A DNA stretch of 31,366 nt from an uncultured Acetatifactor sp. (GCA_934394515.1 CAKRRU010000016.1:1-31366); one strand, 5' to 3'; numbered from the stretch's first letter, positions 1 through 8,882 are shown. Made by a program: numbers and translations. Notes: a model not told the origin generated them from the sequence alone.

Positions 1-2
1 AT

Positions 3-461
3 GGATATCATTTGGTGGTGCATGTATGGATTCGTAATTCAAAGGGAGAGTACCTTATTTCGCAGCGTTCTGCAAACAGACCGACAAACCCTTTGATGTG
101 GGAATGTGTGGATGGTTCTGTAGTAAAAGGAGAGGACAGTCTGCAAGGAGTGCTTAGAGAAGTCAAAGAAGAGGTTGGAATAGATTTATTGCCAGAAAAA
201 GGTCAAGTTGTTTTGTCAAACATTAAGAAAATCGAGTTTGGAAAAGTGGTTAATAAAATTGTTGATGTTTGGCTGTTTGAATATGATGGAGAGGTTGATT
301 TAGGCAATGCCACAACAGATGAAGTGGCGCAGGTTGCATGGATGAATCGGGAACAAATTAAGGAATTGTTTGAGCATAATATGTTTGTGGAGACGTTGGA
401 ATACTTCTTTACGGAAGTGGACAAGAAGTGCAGTAAAATCAGTAATTTTGAAAAAAATTAA
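3..461 (+). CDS. NUDIX hydrolase, 5' end cut by the window
   Basis: NUDIX enzymes hydrolyse nucleoside diphosphates linked to another moiety. The reading frame is open from base 3 and enters from outside the window; the TTG at 12 is only the first possible start inside it and should not be taken as real. Counting from that TTG, the complete NUDIX box Gx5Ex7REUxEExGU is visible: G35, E41, R49-E50, E53-E54 and G56. The residue before the box is Asp34, where I remember Gly in close relatives. Substrate cannot be told; the HVWIRNSKGEYLISQRS stretch resembles small housekeeping NUDIX proteins of Firmicutes. It lies 112 bp upstream of the Wadjet operon, separated by a probable promoter, so I see no reason to make it part of that system. 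Confidence 0.88.
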   Translation, partial: GYHLVVHVWIRNSKGEYLISQRSANRPTNPLMWECVDGSVVKGEDSLQGVLREVKEEVGIDLLPEKGQVVLSNIKKIEFGKVVNKIVDVWLFEYDGEVDLGNATTDEVAQVAWMNREQIKELFEHNMFVETLEYFFTEVDKKCSKISNFEKN

Positions 462-488
462 AAAATTTGTCTGAAGTTAGGCCCACAT

Positions 489-540
489 AGTCTCATTTTA
501 GGGATGAGATTTTGAGACTAAGTTTGAGACTGATAAAAAT
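489..540 (+). promoter_or_regulatory. Candidate promoter/operator of the Wadjet operon
   Basis: In the 112-bp gap before jetA, AGTCTCA (489-495) and TGAGACT (513-519) form a perfect inverted repeat. TTTGAGACT occurs twice in direct orientation at 511-519 and 523-531, a 12-bp period. A smaller dyad TCTCAT/ATGAGA lies at 491-496/504-509. A weak promoter, TTGAGA (512-517) with a 16-bp spacer and TAAAAA (534-539), overlaps these repeats, so a bound regulator would cover the -35. The repeats are seen; the operator role is inferred. Confidence 0.4.
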
Positions 541-573
541 AGAAAATTCTCGAGTAGAATTGGAGGTGAACAA

Positions 574-2004
574 GTGAATTTTTTTGATTATATAAAAAAT
601 GATGCCTTTTTTAAACCATTAACATTGAAATACAGAAGAGTATATTATGATTGTATACAGATCCTAATTGATAAAACAAAAGAATTACCAGTATTGTATG
701 AATCAGATGCAAAGGATAGCATTACGGCTTATTTAAAGAATGCTGGAATAAATGAAGTAAAGAAAGACATTTCCAGTGATATTAATGACGTTGAAGAAAT
801 AGAGGCTGGGGAGAGTGGTACTGAGTTGCAATCATCAGGAATTTTTTCCTTGTTTCGTGAATGCGGCTGGTTACTTCCTCGTGAGATAGGTAGAAATGGT
901 GAGTATATTGCTAATATTTCAATTGACTGTAGAAAATTAATGGATTTTCTAAGAAAGATGACAGAAAAGAGTGGAGAAGGCATGATGTCAAATCGTATTT
1001 TCTCTATGTATGAAATTATAAAATCTGCGTTTGAGGAAGATTCTGTGCGAAGAGAGAGACCTTATACCAATATTCTTGTACCGCTAATTGATAATGAGAC
1101 AGAATTAAAAAATGAACTGACAGATTTGAAAGACAGTATTTCCAGTATTATGAAAGCAGTAATTATTTTTCAAGATATAAATAGTTTTGGACAGTTTATA
1201 ATGAAAGACGAAATGCTGGATCGATTCTTTAGTGAATACTTTTTTGTAAAAAACAATGGATTAATTCCGGCACAGCTATCATTCATAAAAGCAAAATTGA
1301 GGATTCTTAGACAGGAAGAAGCTTGTGAGAAAATTATAAAAGAATGCTCAGAAAAGCTGCAATTGAATTATGAAGAGGCAAGGGAGCGTGTTGAACGATA
1401 TTTTGCAGAACTCCAATATTTTTTGAGTGTTGAGTATGAGAGCAACATGGAGTTAATCGATAGCCGCATTAATAATTATTATAATCTTGCAAATACTAGA
1501 ATTATGTTGATGGCAAGCAATGGGGTGAGACTGGAATCAGTAATTAATGATTTTTTAAATACAGTGTCAAAGATGACAGAAGAAGAGCAGAATGTTGCAA
1601 TGGAAAAAGTTGCAGATTGTATACGTATTACTAATCAAAAATATGTAGGATATAAGTCTTTTGAAAAGAATAAACGTGTAAAAAACGAAGGAGAAAATAT
1701 TGGTCTTGTGACAGCAGAGCTATCGGAAGAAGAAAAAAGGATGCAAACAGAAAAGTTGTTTAATTGTTCTCCGAATAGATATTCTGTTGATAGGGTAAGT
1801 ACTTTTCTTGGTGTACAATTGGGTAGTGAAGATGAAATGAATATTAAAGAAAAAACGATTCAGACAAAAGAGGAAGTATTGATGTATGCAGCGGCAATGC
1901 TTTATGCTAATAATTCGGAGTTCCCATATGATATTCAATTGTCGGAAGAAACTGTAAAAACCGAGATTGCAGATATTACTGATATAACAGTAATTAAGAA
2001 ATAG
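574..2004 (+). CDS. jetA: Wadjet subunit JetA (kleisin-like)
   Basis: First gene of a JetABCD cassette. In Wadjet, JetA is the kleisin-like subunit that bridges the SMC-like JetC heads together with JetB; the complex recognises and cleaves small closed-circular DNA such as plasmids. The product is 476 aa and mostly helical, with long charged helices around residues 210-330. The opening NFFDYIKNDAFFKPLTLKYR resembles the JetA branch I remember as DUF5716 rather than DUF3375 of type I systems, so this is probably not type I; the subtype is uncertain. Start is GTG 574 with GGAGGTGA at 562-569. jetB starts 13 bp after the stop. Codons are very AT-rich compared with genes after 8.1 kb, suggesting transfer. 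Confidence 0.82.
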   Translation: MNFFDYIKNDAFFKPLTLKYRRVYYDCIQILIDKTKELPVLYESDAKDSITAYLKNAGINEVKKDISSDINDVEEIEAGESGTELQSSGIFSLFRECGWLLPREIGRNGEYIANISIDCRKLMDFLRKMTEKSGEGMMSNRIFSMYEIIKSAFEEDSVRRERPYTNILVPLIDNETELKNELTDLKDSISSIMKAVIIFQDINSFGQFIMKDEMLDRFFSEYFFVKNNGLIPAQLSFIKAKLRILRQEEACEKIIKECSEKLQLNYEEARERVERYFAELQYFLSVEYESNMELIDSRINNYYNLANTRIMLMASNGVRLESVINDFLNTVSKMTEEEQNVAMEKVADCIRITNQKYVGYKSFEKNKRVKNEGENIGLVTAELSEEEKRMQTEKLFNCSPNRYSVDRVSTFLGVQLGSEDEMNIKEKTIQTKEEVLMYAAAMLYANNSEFPYDIQLSEETVKTEIADITDITVIKK

Positions 2005-2017
2005 AAGGAGTCTGCTT

Positions 2018-2656
2018 ATGAATGATTTCACTTTTATGAAAAAAATGAATGAAGAGGATGCATATTTATTTAAGAGATGTATTCGTAAAATGCTTGATAC
2101 AACATTTATTGTGGCTGATAAAGATGAAAAATTATATGATTTCATATCATCAGAGTCCAATCAATATGATGTTAATACATATTTGGCAGCAATTGGGTAT
2201 AAAGTTGTTGTTGAAGAAAGAATCAAAGTAGCCATGTTACAACAAGCGGATGAAGATGTTGAAACAGTTGGATTAAAAAGAATAAATTTATACCGATTTG
2301 ATGCGAAGCAGGTAAAATTATTAATGGTACTTTGGCTTTTGTTTTTGGAACGTATGGGATATGCAGATCCGGTACATATAACAGTTGGTGATATTATTGA
2401 TAAATGCAAAATTTATCAAATTAATATAAAACCGGCAGATTTTAAAGATTCGTATCGTATATTTAAAAAGTTTAGTCTGATAGATTATAGTGACGACATA
2501 ACAACAGAGGAAGGAAAAGTACGCTTGTATCCATCATTACAGTTTTGTATGGATATTGGACAATTGAAACAAGTTATGGCGGAATATGCCCTAGATGGAG
2601 AAGGCATAGAGGCTGAGCAGGATGAATTCTTGGAAAGTGAGGATGTAGATGAATAA
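2018..2656 (+). CDS. jetB: Wadjet subunit JetB (KITE-like)
   Basis: JetB is the small winged-helix (KITE-type) subunit of Wadjet condensin-like complexes, equivalent in position to MukE or ScpB; it binds JetA and helps close the ring around DNA. The product is 212 aa, the usual size, with a mixed alpha/beta body and an acidic C-terminus (about residues 195-212). I see no catalytic motif, as expected. An AAGGAG ribosome binding site precedes ATG 2018. Its 3' end overlaps jetC by 8 bp, implying translational coupling and fixed stoichiometry. Identity rests on size, order and neighbours more than on sequence motifs. Confidence 0.8.
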   Translation: MNDFTFMKKMNEEDAYLFKRCIRKMLDTTFIVADKDEKLYDFISSESNQYDVNTYLAAIGYKVVVEERIKVAMLQQADEDVETVGLKRINLYRFDAKQVKLLMVLWLLFLERMGYADPVHITVGDIIDKCKIYQINIKPADFKDSYRIFKKFSLIDYSDDITTEEGKVRLYPSLQFCMDIGQLKQVMAEYALDGEGIEAEQDEFLESEDVDE

Positions 2657-5600
2657 AACGATTTTGCGAAATATACATTTGGTAAACTGGTATGGATTTT
2701 CCAATAGGACAATCCCTGTTTCTGAAAATCTCACATTAATTTCCGGTGAAAATGAATGTGGAAAATCAACAATATTAGATGCTATTAAATATGCATATAC
2801 AGGTGATACTCAATTTAATAAGGCTACAAGTGGCTATAATACTGGTGTGGGAAAACGAAATTTGGTTTCATATACAAGATGTTTGGTGGATGCGAGTGCA
2901 GGAATATATGCAAGACCTGCAGATAAGATACCAGTAGTGTATACACACATTGCGTTGGAATATTTTGACCAGATAAATGAGAATCCATTCGTGTTGGGAG
3001 TAGTAATAGAAACTGCTGTTACAGATATCAGAGGTACGCATTGGTATGCTCTGGACGGAAAAAGAATTGCAGATATTTCATTTGTATATGAGGAAGACTC
3101 ACTTATAAAACCTTATGATGCATCGGGTTTTCAAAAGAAATATGGTGTACAGATGAAAACTAAAAAAGAAGGTATTACTTTATTTATGCAAATGATAGGA
3201 CTTAAATTGCCTTATCAGGAAGTACCTAAATATCAAAGAAAACTTAGAAATATAATGGCATATAATCCTGCTGCAAAAATTCAAGAATTTATAAAGGAAT
3301 CCGTTTTGGAAGAACATGATATTAATTTTGATAAATTGAAAGAAGCAAAGAAGAATATTGAACAGATAAATGGCAGTTTGGAACAGATAAATCAAGAATT
3401 GCAAGATTTGGATTCTATATTGGCAGATTATGACGAACATGATAAGAAGGCTGTACAGCTGAAGATAGATGATATAAAAATTAAGTATAAAGACCTTGTT
3501 CAGTGCCAGAGAGATATCCGGGAAGCAGAGGAATTAATAAAAAGGAGTAGTATTACATGTGAAGCTTTAGGAAAGAAAATTGAAGAGCAAAACCAGGAAA
3601 TTGATGATATTGACAAAACATATTCGGAAACAAGAAGAGCTCTTCTTGATCTAGATGTTTCAAAGGCAATAGAAGCTTCTAAACAATTGATTGATACATA
3701 TGAAAAGCAGTTGACGAAATTGAATGACGAAAAAGAAAGATTGGAAACCTTTCAGCAGAAAATGAAAGAAATGATTGTTCAATTATCGGAGATGGGAGTA
3801 ACGATACAAAATGATAATGTACTTGGAAGATTGACATCAAAAAATCTTGAGGTGGCTGAAAAACAGAGATTCATTGATTCACTAAAAGAAGAGGTACAAG
3901 AATGTCGTGATACATTAATTGAAAAAAATATTCTGCTGAAAAAAGAGTTGGAAATAGTACAGAACGAATGTATAGAACAAAATAATATTATTGAAAGCAG
4001 CAATAAAAACAGGATGGACTATTCCAATGTTCAAGAGCAGGTAGAACTTATTAAGGAAATTAATCGTGAATTATTAAAGCATGGTATTAACGAAGAAGCG
4101 CATATGGCTTATGAATATGTAATAGAGTTGAAGGATGAGAATTGGAGAAATGCAATAGAAGCTTTTTTAGGGGTACATCGTTATGCAGTTATAGTGTCGA
4201 AATATGCTTTTGATGTTGCGAATGCTGTGTTGGACAAGTCTAGGTATCGATATGTTGAACTGGTAAATACGAAGCGATTAATGTCAAAGGTGATGGATTG
4301 TGAAAAAGATTCGGTTTTTCACTATCTTTCTGTACAAAATGAGACTGCAGCAAATTATTTTAAATTTTGGTTAGGAAGAATTCATGCAGTAAATATAGAA
4401 AATGTTCCCGATTACGATAATGCTATGTCGATGGAAGGAAAGCTAAGCCGTAATATGGCTGTAACCTATATTAATACAAGAAAAATCAGAAGTTATTGTT
4501 TAGGAAGTCAGGCAATAGAGCTGAATCGAAGAGCAGCAGAAAAAAGGTTGCATGAGTTGGAAAAGAAGGAAAAGGAAATACTTTTAGAACAAAGAAGTGT
4601 GCAGGATAAATCAAAATATCTGCAGGATGGGATATCGTGTTTTAAAGAGTTCAATTTAAATTCTCATAAGGAGTGGACAGATGTATCAGTTGATTTGAAT
4701 AATGAAAAGGGCCATTATAAGGAATTGTTAGAAGCTCAGAAGAATAATGCTGAATTTATGGCATTAAATGAAAGGGTTTCTGTACTTGGCAATCAATTAG
4801 AGATTAAGAAAAAGGATCTTGAAGAAAACATAAAGCAAAAAATAATTTTAGAGACAACTGTATCAGAGAAGAAGAAATTAGTTAAAGATTTGAAAGAAAA
4901 GGAAATAGAAAAACAGGCAGAATTGAATAAAGAAAGAATTGTAGGCAATTCTTCTGTAGAAAAGGCGATAGAAGAATATGACCAATATTTGTCCGGGGAT
5001 AACCAGAATGGTGGCCTTATGGTTCGTGCGACAAAAGAGAGAGTAGATCGCAGAGTGCGTGAAATAGAGGGAAATATTATTGGTAAGGAGCAAGCATATA
5101 ATAATCGAAAGCAAGAAGTAGATAAATTACCTATCGGATTGGAGTATGAAGCTGACTATCAGAGAAGAAGAGGAAAAATCTGGATTGATGATTTGCAAGG
5201 TATACAACAAAAACTGAAAGAACAGACAATAACTTATGAGCGAATATTTAAAAGGGAGTTTGTTCTTAATATTTATAATACAGCCAAAGATGCAAAAGAT
5301 GATATTTCGGATATAAATAAGGAATTGCGAAAACTTCAGTTTTCCACAAAGTATCAATTTGATGTTAAGATGTTGAATGATAATTCAGATTATGCAAAAA
5401 TCTTACGATATGCAGAATATTTGCAGGAAACAAACAATATGTCTGATGGACAAATGACATTTACAAGTCTTATGAGTTACGAAAATGATGAGGTTGAAAC
5501 GAGAGAGAGGGAAATTCGAGATATTATTAATAAAATTATTGATCATAACGACATTGCAGAAATAAAGAAATTTGCAGACTATCGAAATTATATGAGTTAT

Positions 5601-5963
5601 GAAATTATTATCAATAATGATGAAGTAAAGGACGGTAAGCTATCGAAACAGGTGGGATATAATTCCGGCGCTGGGACGCAGATACCATACACACTTATAC
5701 TTTCGGCAGCATTGTCTATGTTGTACAATGTCAGAGTAAATTCAGTGCGATTGATTTTTATAGATGAGCCTTTTGAAAAAATGAGCGATCATAATATAAA
5801 ATTGATGCTGGATTTTTTTAAAAACCAAAATTTTCAGGTTATATTCTGTGCACCTCCTAATAAGTTGGAATCTATTGGTAGTGAATGTGGCGTAATCATT
5901 CCTGTTCTTAAGATTAGTAATGATAATATGCAGATAGGAGAGATTAAGTTCCATGAGCAATAA
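2649..5963 (+). CDS. jetC: Wadjet subunit JetC (SMC-like ATPase)
   Basis: JetC is the SMC/MukB-like motor of Wadjet; ATP-driven loop extrusion by JetABC lets the complex measure a circular DNA before JetD cuts it. The 1104-aa protein has a Walker A GENECGKST at residues 33-41, long coiled coil on both sides (about 230-450 and 640-830), a middle region near 460-620 that would be the hinge, a degenerate ABC signature YNSGAGTQ at 1004-1011 and Walker B LIFIDEP at 1035-1041 with D1039-E1040. All ATPase motifs are intact, so it is probably active. It overlaps jetB by 8 bp and jetD by 11 bp. The order A-B-C-D separates it from SbcC or RecN. Confidence 0.92.
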   Translation: MNKTILRNIHLVNWYGFSNRTIPVSENLTLISGENECGKSTILDAIKYAYTGDTQFNKATSGYNTGVGKRNLVSYTRCLVDASAGIYARPADKIPVVYTHIALEYFDQINENPFVLGVVIETAVTDIRGTHWYALDGKRIADISFVYEEDSLIKPYDASGFQKKYGVQMKTKKEGITLFMQMIGLKLPYQEVPKYQRKLRNIMAYNPAAKIQEFIKESVLEEHDINFDKLKEAKKNIEQINGSLEQINQELQDLDSILADYDEHDKKAVQLKIDDIKIKYKDLVQCQRDIREAEELIKRSSITCEALGKKIEEQNQEIDDIDKTYSETRRALLDLDVSKAIEASKQLIDTYEKQLTKLNDEKERLETFQQKMKEMIVQLSEMGVTIQNDNVLGRLTSKNLEVAEKQRFIDSLKEEVQECRDTLIEKNILLKKELEIVQNECIEQNNIIESSNKNRMDYSNVQEQVELIKEINRELLKHGINEEAHMAYEYVIELKDENWRNAIEAFLGVHRYAVIVSKYAFDVANAVLDKSRYRYVELVNTKRLMSKVMDCEKDSVFHYLSVQNETAANYFKFWLGRIHAVNIENVPDYDNAMSMEGKLSRNMAVTYINTRKIRSYCLGSQAIELNRRAAEKRLHELEKKEKEILLEQRSVQDKSKYLQDGISCFKEFNLNSHKEWTDVSVDLNNEKGHYKELLEAQKNNAEFMALNERVSVLGNQLEIKKKDLEENIKQKIILETTVSEKKKLVKDLKEKEIEKQAELNKERIVGNSSVEKAIEEYDQYLSGDNQNGGLMVRATKERVDRRVREIEGNIIGKEQAYNNRKQEVDKLPIGLEYEADYQRRRGKIWIDDLQGIQQKLKEQTITYERIFKREFVLNIYNTAKDAKDDISDINKELRKLQFSTKYQFDVKMLNDNSDYAKILRYAEYLQETNNMSDGQMTFTSLMSYENDEVETREREIRDIINKIIDHNDIAEIKKFADYRNYMSYEIIINNDEVKDGKLSKQVGYNSGAGTQIPYTLILSAALSMLYNVRVNSVRLIFIDEPFEKMSDHNIKLMLDFFKNQNFQVIFCAPPNKLESIGSECGVIIPVLKISNDNMQIGEIKFHEQ

Positions 5964-7197
5964 AGATTATAAACAGATAATACTTGATGGGTTATTGAAA
6001 AAATATAATAATCGTTATGCAAAGAATATTATTACTAATAGAAGGATTATATTAAAACCAAAAGAAGTATATAAAGATTATGACAGAAACAATGCAGACA
6101 TATTGGAAAAGCAAGGAATTAATGAAGCTGTCACTGTATTGACTGATATGGGTTTTGTAACTGCTGATTATTTGAAATTTAGTGATGACATAGAAAAGAT
6201 ATATTTTTCTGAAGAAAAATTAAATGCAGTATATGAATATTTAAAAGAAGAATATGGTGTCATTCCTCAAAGTATTATTTCGAAACAAGTACATGAAATT
6301 GTAAATAAGTATATTTGTACAGAGAAAATTGTGCAACATTATTGTGAAAGTATTCTTGCTCAGGTTGAAGATCCGAGGTGCGTACTTGTTCCTGAGAAAA
6401 TTGAAGCAAATCTGAAAATGTTTAGTTTTTTGGAAAAGAATAAAGAAAATTTATATGTAAGAGAAGCTTCTATGTTGGTGTATGGTGATTCAAAATGGTT
6501 TGAAAATAATAACTATGAAGAGATATGTACATTTTTGAGAACTGCCACTGGTAGAACTAAAGAAGAAGGTGAAAGGAATGATAACATTTTAAGTTTCTTT
6601 TATGTTACACCGGCAGAACAGGAAATCTTTATAAAAGGTAATTGGATAATTGAATTGGAGCAGTATGCTTTGGATATATCAAAACTTCAAGGTGGCATAG
6701 CAATAGCATCCAGCGATGTACGAAGAATAAAAAGTATTAGTGTTAATGCTGAAAGTGTAATGACGATTGAAAACAAGACATCTTTTCAGAGATTGAGAAA
6801 TGGGAAGTTTGCTATGATGTATTTGGGAGGTTTTGCTAATAGAGATCAGATAGAGTTTTTAAAAAAAGTCATTTCAGACAATCCTAATATCAAATATTAT
6901 CATTTTGGAGATATTGATATTGGCGGATTCTTAATTCATAAGCATTTATGCCGTGAAACTTCTAAGAGTTTTGAAATGTATTGTATGGGTATAGAGCAAT
7001 TATGTGATATCCGTTTTAGTCATTGTCTAAGAGAATTAACGGATAATGATATGAGTAGGATCGGGACATTAATGGAAGAGAATTTGTATAATGAGGTTTT
7101 AAAATATATGAAAGAAAATAATCTAAAACTTGAACAGGAAATAGTAAGTTATTATTTGGTAAAGGATATAAATTATACAATCCCACCGCTATATTGA
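5953..7197 (+). CDS. jetD: Wadjet nuclease subunit JetD (Toprim-type)
   Basis: JetD is the nuclease of Wadjet, related to topoisomerase VI A-subunit/Spo11 folds; as a dimer it cleaves DNA once JetABC signals a small circle. The 414-aa product has an N-terminal DNA-binding-like region (about 1-150) and a C-terminal Toprim-like half. The expected metal-binding acids are present: E273 in TIENKTSF, and D320 and D322 in HFGDIDIGG. Nothing is truncated. ATG 5953 lies inside the end of jetC, giving an 11-bp overlap. With intact active sites in both JetC and JetD, the system looks functional. Confidence 0.9.
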   Translation: MSNKDYKQIILDGLLKKYNNRYAKNIITNRRIILKPKEVYKDYDRNNADILEKQGINEAVTVLTDMGFVTADYLKFSDDIEKIYFSEEKLNAVYEYLKEEYGVIPQSIISKQVHEIVNKYICTEKIVQHYCESILAQVEDPRCVLVPEKIEANLKMFSFLEKNKENLYVREASMLVYGDSKWFENNNYEEICTFLRTATGRTKEEGERNDNILSFFYVTPAEQEIFIKGNWIIELEQYALDISKLQGGIAIASSDVRRIKSISVNAESVMTIENKTSFQRLRNGKFAMMYLGGFANRDQIEFLKKVISDNPNIKYYHFGDIDIGGFLIHKHLCRETSKSFEMYCMGIEQLCDIRFSHCLRELTDNDMSRIGTLMEENLYNEVLKYMKENNLKLEQEIVSYYLVKDINYTIPPLY

Positions 7198-7225
7198 TTT
7201 GATTTTTGAAAAGGAGAAGGTTTCG

Positions 7226-7243
7226 ATGAAAAAGAATAAATAG
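7226..7243 (+). other. Five-codon mini-ORF with strong ribosome binding site
   Basis: AAGGAGAAGG (7211-7220) precedes ATG 7226, which opens only M-K-K-N-K before TAG at 7241. It sits between jetD and the truncated nuclease gene. It may be the stump of a deleted gene or a leader peptide; nothing in the sequence decides. Confidence 0.3.
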
Positions 7244-7271
7244 CCTATATTATTTACTAGGAGGTGAAATT

Positions 7272-8069
7272 ATGAGCGAACTAATGCGTCTTGATGAGGA
7301 ATATAGAAATTGGATACAGGAGCTTGGAGATAGATATAGAACAAGCCAGATTAAAGCGTCCATTCGTGTGAATAATGAGATGTTAATGTATTATTGGTCG
7401 GTAGGAAAGGATATTACAGAGAGACGTGCCGACAGTAAGTGGGGAAACAAATTTTTTCAAAATATGAGCATGGATATGTCAGATATGATTCCTAATGCAA
7501 AGGGATTTTCTCCAACTAATTTACGTTATATGATGCGTTTTTATGGACTTTATAAGGATATCGTAATTGTTCCCCAAGTTGGGGAAAGATTGTTGGAAAA
7601 TAATGGTAATCAAATTGTTCCTAAAGTTGAGGAACAATTTGAAATGGCATCGAATAAAGTTTTTATGATTCCATGGGGACATATAAAGTTATTGATAGAT
7701 AAGTGCCATGATAATCCGGAAAAATTTGATTTTTACGTTAATAAAGTTATTGAAAATAACTGGTCGAGGGCTGTTTTGTTAAATTTTTTGGAAACAGTCT
7801 TATATGAACGTCAGGGACAAGCAATCACCAATTTCCAATATACATTACCAAAAGGAACTGGTGATTTGGCGCAGGAAATAACCAAGGATCCATATAATTT
7901 CGACTTTGTAGCAATTTGTCAAGGATATAATGAAAAAGAATTAAAAGATGCATTGATGGACAATGTACAGAATTTTTTGATGGAACTTGGAACCGGATTT
8001 GCATTTGTAGGAAGAGAATATAGATTGCAAGTTGGAAATACAGAGCAGTATATTGATATGTTGCTATGA
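7272..8069 (+). pseudogene. Truncated YhcG/DUF1016-family nuclease
   Basis: The N-terminal part matches the YhcG/DUF1016 pattern: a winged-helix-like region with NEMLMYYWSVGKDI (about residues 36-49) and a middle part, followed by the start of the C-terminal PD-(D/E)XK nuclease domain, FVGREYRLQVGNTEQYIDML (about 244-263). Full-length relatives run to roughly 330-350 aa and next supply the catalytic ExK strand; here TGA at 8067 stops the frame at 265 aa, right after the first catalytic Asp. The missing ExK means catalysis is unlikely. The ribosome binding site AGGAGGTG before ATG 7272 is intact. These proteins often occur in defence islands, fitting the Wadjet neighbour. Alternatives are a short regulatory form or a sequencing error. 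Confidence 0.75.
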
Positions 8070-8098
8070 ATTTTCATTCCTAACGGCAGGTAATCAAA

Positions 8099-8317
8099 AT
8101 GATACTTTTTAAGAAGAAAACAACCTCAAATTCCTATGACAAGGAAAACAAGAAACCTGTAATCAAAGCAAGTATCTGCACCGGTGAGCAGGTTGCGGGA
8201 TTCAAAGACATCCATACGGGTCGGATAGAAGAGGTAATGCTGATCAAAAATCCGGCAGATCTTGAGCTGTTCAAAACTATGTATGGAATAGAGGAAGAGA
8301 TAACGAAGGAATATTGA
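8099..8317 (+). CDS. Small conserved-looking protein upstream of deformylase
   Basis: A 72-aa soluble protein with a basic start (FKKKTT) and the segment ASICTGEQVAGFKDIHTGR. From memory, near-identical small proteins stand directly in front of a peptide deformylase gene in Lachnospiraceae and are sometimes auto-labelled aspartate dehydrogenase, a name I do not support because no Rossmann or catalytic features fit in this length. The deformylase fragment begins 36 bp downstream, so the pair was probably an operon. The ribosome binding site is weak (GGCAGG). It is the first gene after the AT-rich block. Function unknown. Confidence 0.65.
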   Translation: MILFKKKTTSNSYDKENKKPVIKASICTGEQVAGFKDIHTGRIEEVMLIKNPADLELFKTMYGIEEEITKEY

Positions 8318-8352
8318 CGATATATCAACACAGACGTTAGGAGGATGAAACA

Positions 8353-8529
8353 ATGGTGAAGAAAATAGTACATGATCCGCTGTTCTTAGCACAGAAATCG
8401 ATGGATGCAACGGAAGCAGACAAGCAGGTGGTGACGGATCTGCTTGACACGCTTCAGGCAAATTTGGATCATTGTGTCGGCATGGCGGCAAATATGATCG
8501 GTGTTAAGAAGAATGGTATGGTGGTTTAA
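8353..8529 (+). pseudogene. def: Peptide deformylase, N-terminal fragment
   Basis: ATG 8353 (AGGAGG at about 8339-8344) starts a 58-residue frame: VKKIVHDPLFLAQKS, then KQVVTDLLDTLQAN, then CVGMAANMIGVKK. The last segment corresponds to deformylase motif I (GxGxAAxQ-type, here GMAANMIG as in a clostridial subfamily I remember). The frame ends with NGMVV and TAA at 8527. Intact proteins are about 136 aa or more and carry EGCLS and HExxH motifs, both missing here, and I find no downstream remainder in the window. The break coincides with the 3' end of the opposite-strand XRE gene at 8526, so an insertion or deletion joined the two. Enzymatically dead as it stands. Confidence 0.75.
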
Positions 8530-8852
8530 CTTTCCCATATTTTTAATGTCTGCAATAATTTTTTCTTACTTTCCACATCCATTTTGGAAATCATATCCGT
8601 AAGTTCATGATCAAGGGCGGTTGGCTGATATTCAGAGTCGATCTGCCCTATGAGAGAATCCAGAGAAATTCCCAACAAATTCGCATAATACATTAAAATC
8701 CGCAGAGACATTGCTGTTCGATTGTTTTCCACATTGCAGATATAGCCCGGCGTCACATCAAGTTCGGAAGCAACATCTGCCTGGGTGAGATGCATCTGAG
8801 TACGCAGGTCTTTCATGCGGGGACCTAAATTCTCGAAATCTACCTGATTCAT
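8526..8852 (-). CDS. XRE-family transcriptional regulator
   Basis: A 108-aa protein with a Cro/C1-type helix-turn-helix at about residues 12-66: RMKDLRTQMHLTQADVASEL, then VTPGYICNVENNRTAMSL. A short helical tail (LDHELTDMISKM...KKLLQTLK) probably dimerises. It is transcribed divergently from the NYN nuclease gene, and the 113-bp gap between them is AT-rich and palindromic, so autoregulation and control of the neighbour are likely. Its stop codon overlaps the end of the broken deformylase gene. ATG at 8852 has AGGAGA just upstream on the minus strand. It could be the antitoxin-like or regulatory half of a two-gene cassette; that is inference. Confidence 0.88.
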   Translation of the reverse strand: MNQVDFENLGPRMKDLRTQMHLTQADVASELDVTPGYICNVENNRTAMSLRILMYYANLLGISLDSLIGQIDSEYQPTALDHELTDMISKMDVESKKKLLQTLKIWES

Positions 8853-8882
8853 TTGATATCTCCTTTTATATACTAAATAACA

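Noticed and set aside
12..461. NUDIX hydrolase as a fifth Wadjet component
   Set aside because: A promoter-like gap separates it from jetA and the protein looks like a housekeeping NUDIX enzyme; no known Wadjet type includes one as far as I recall.
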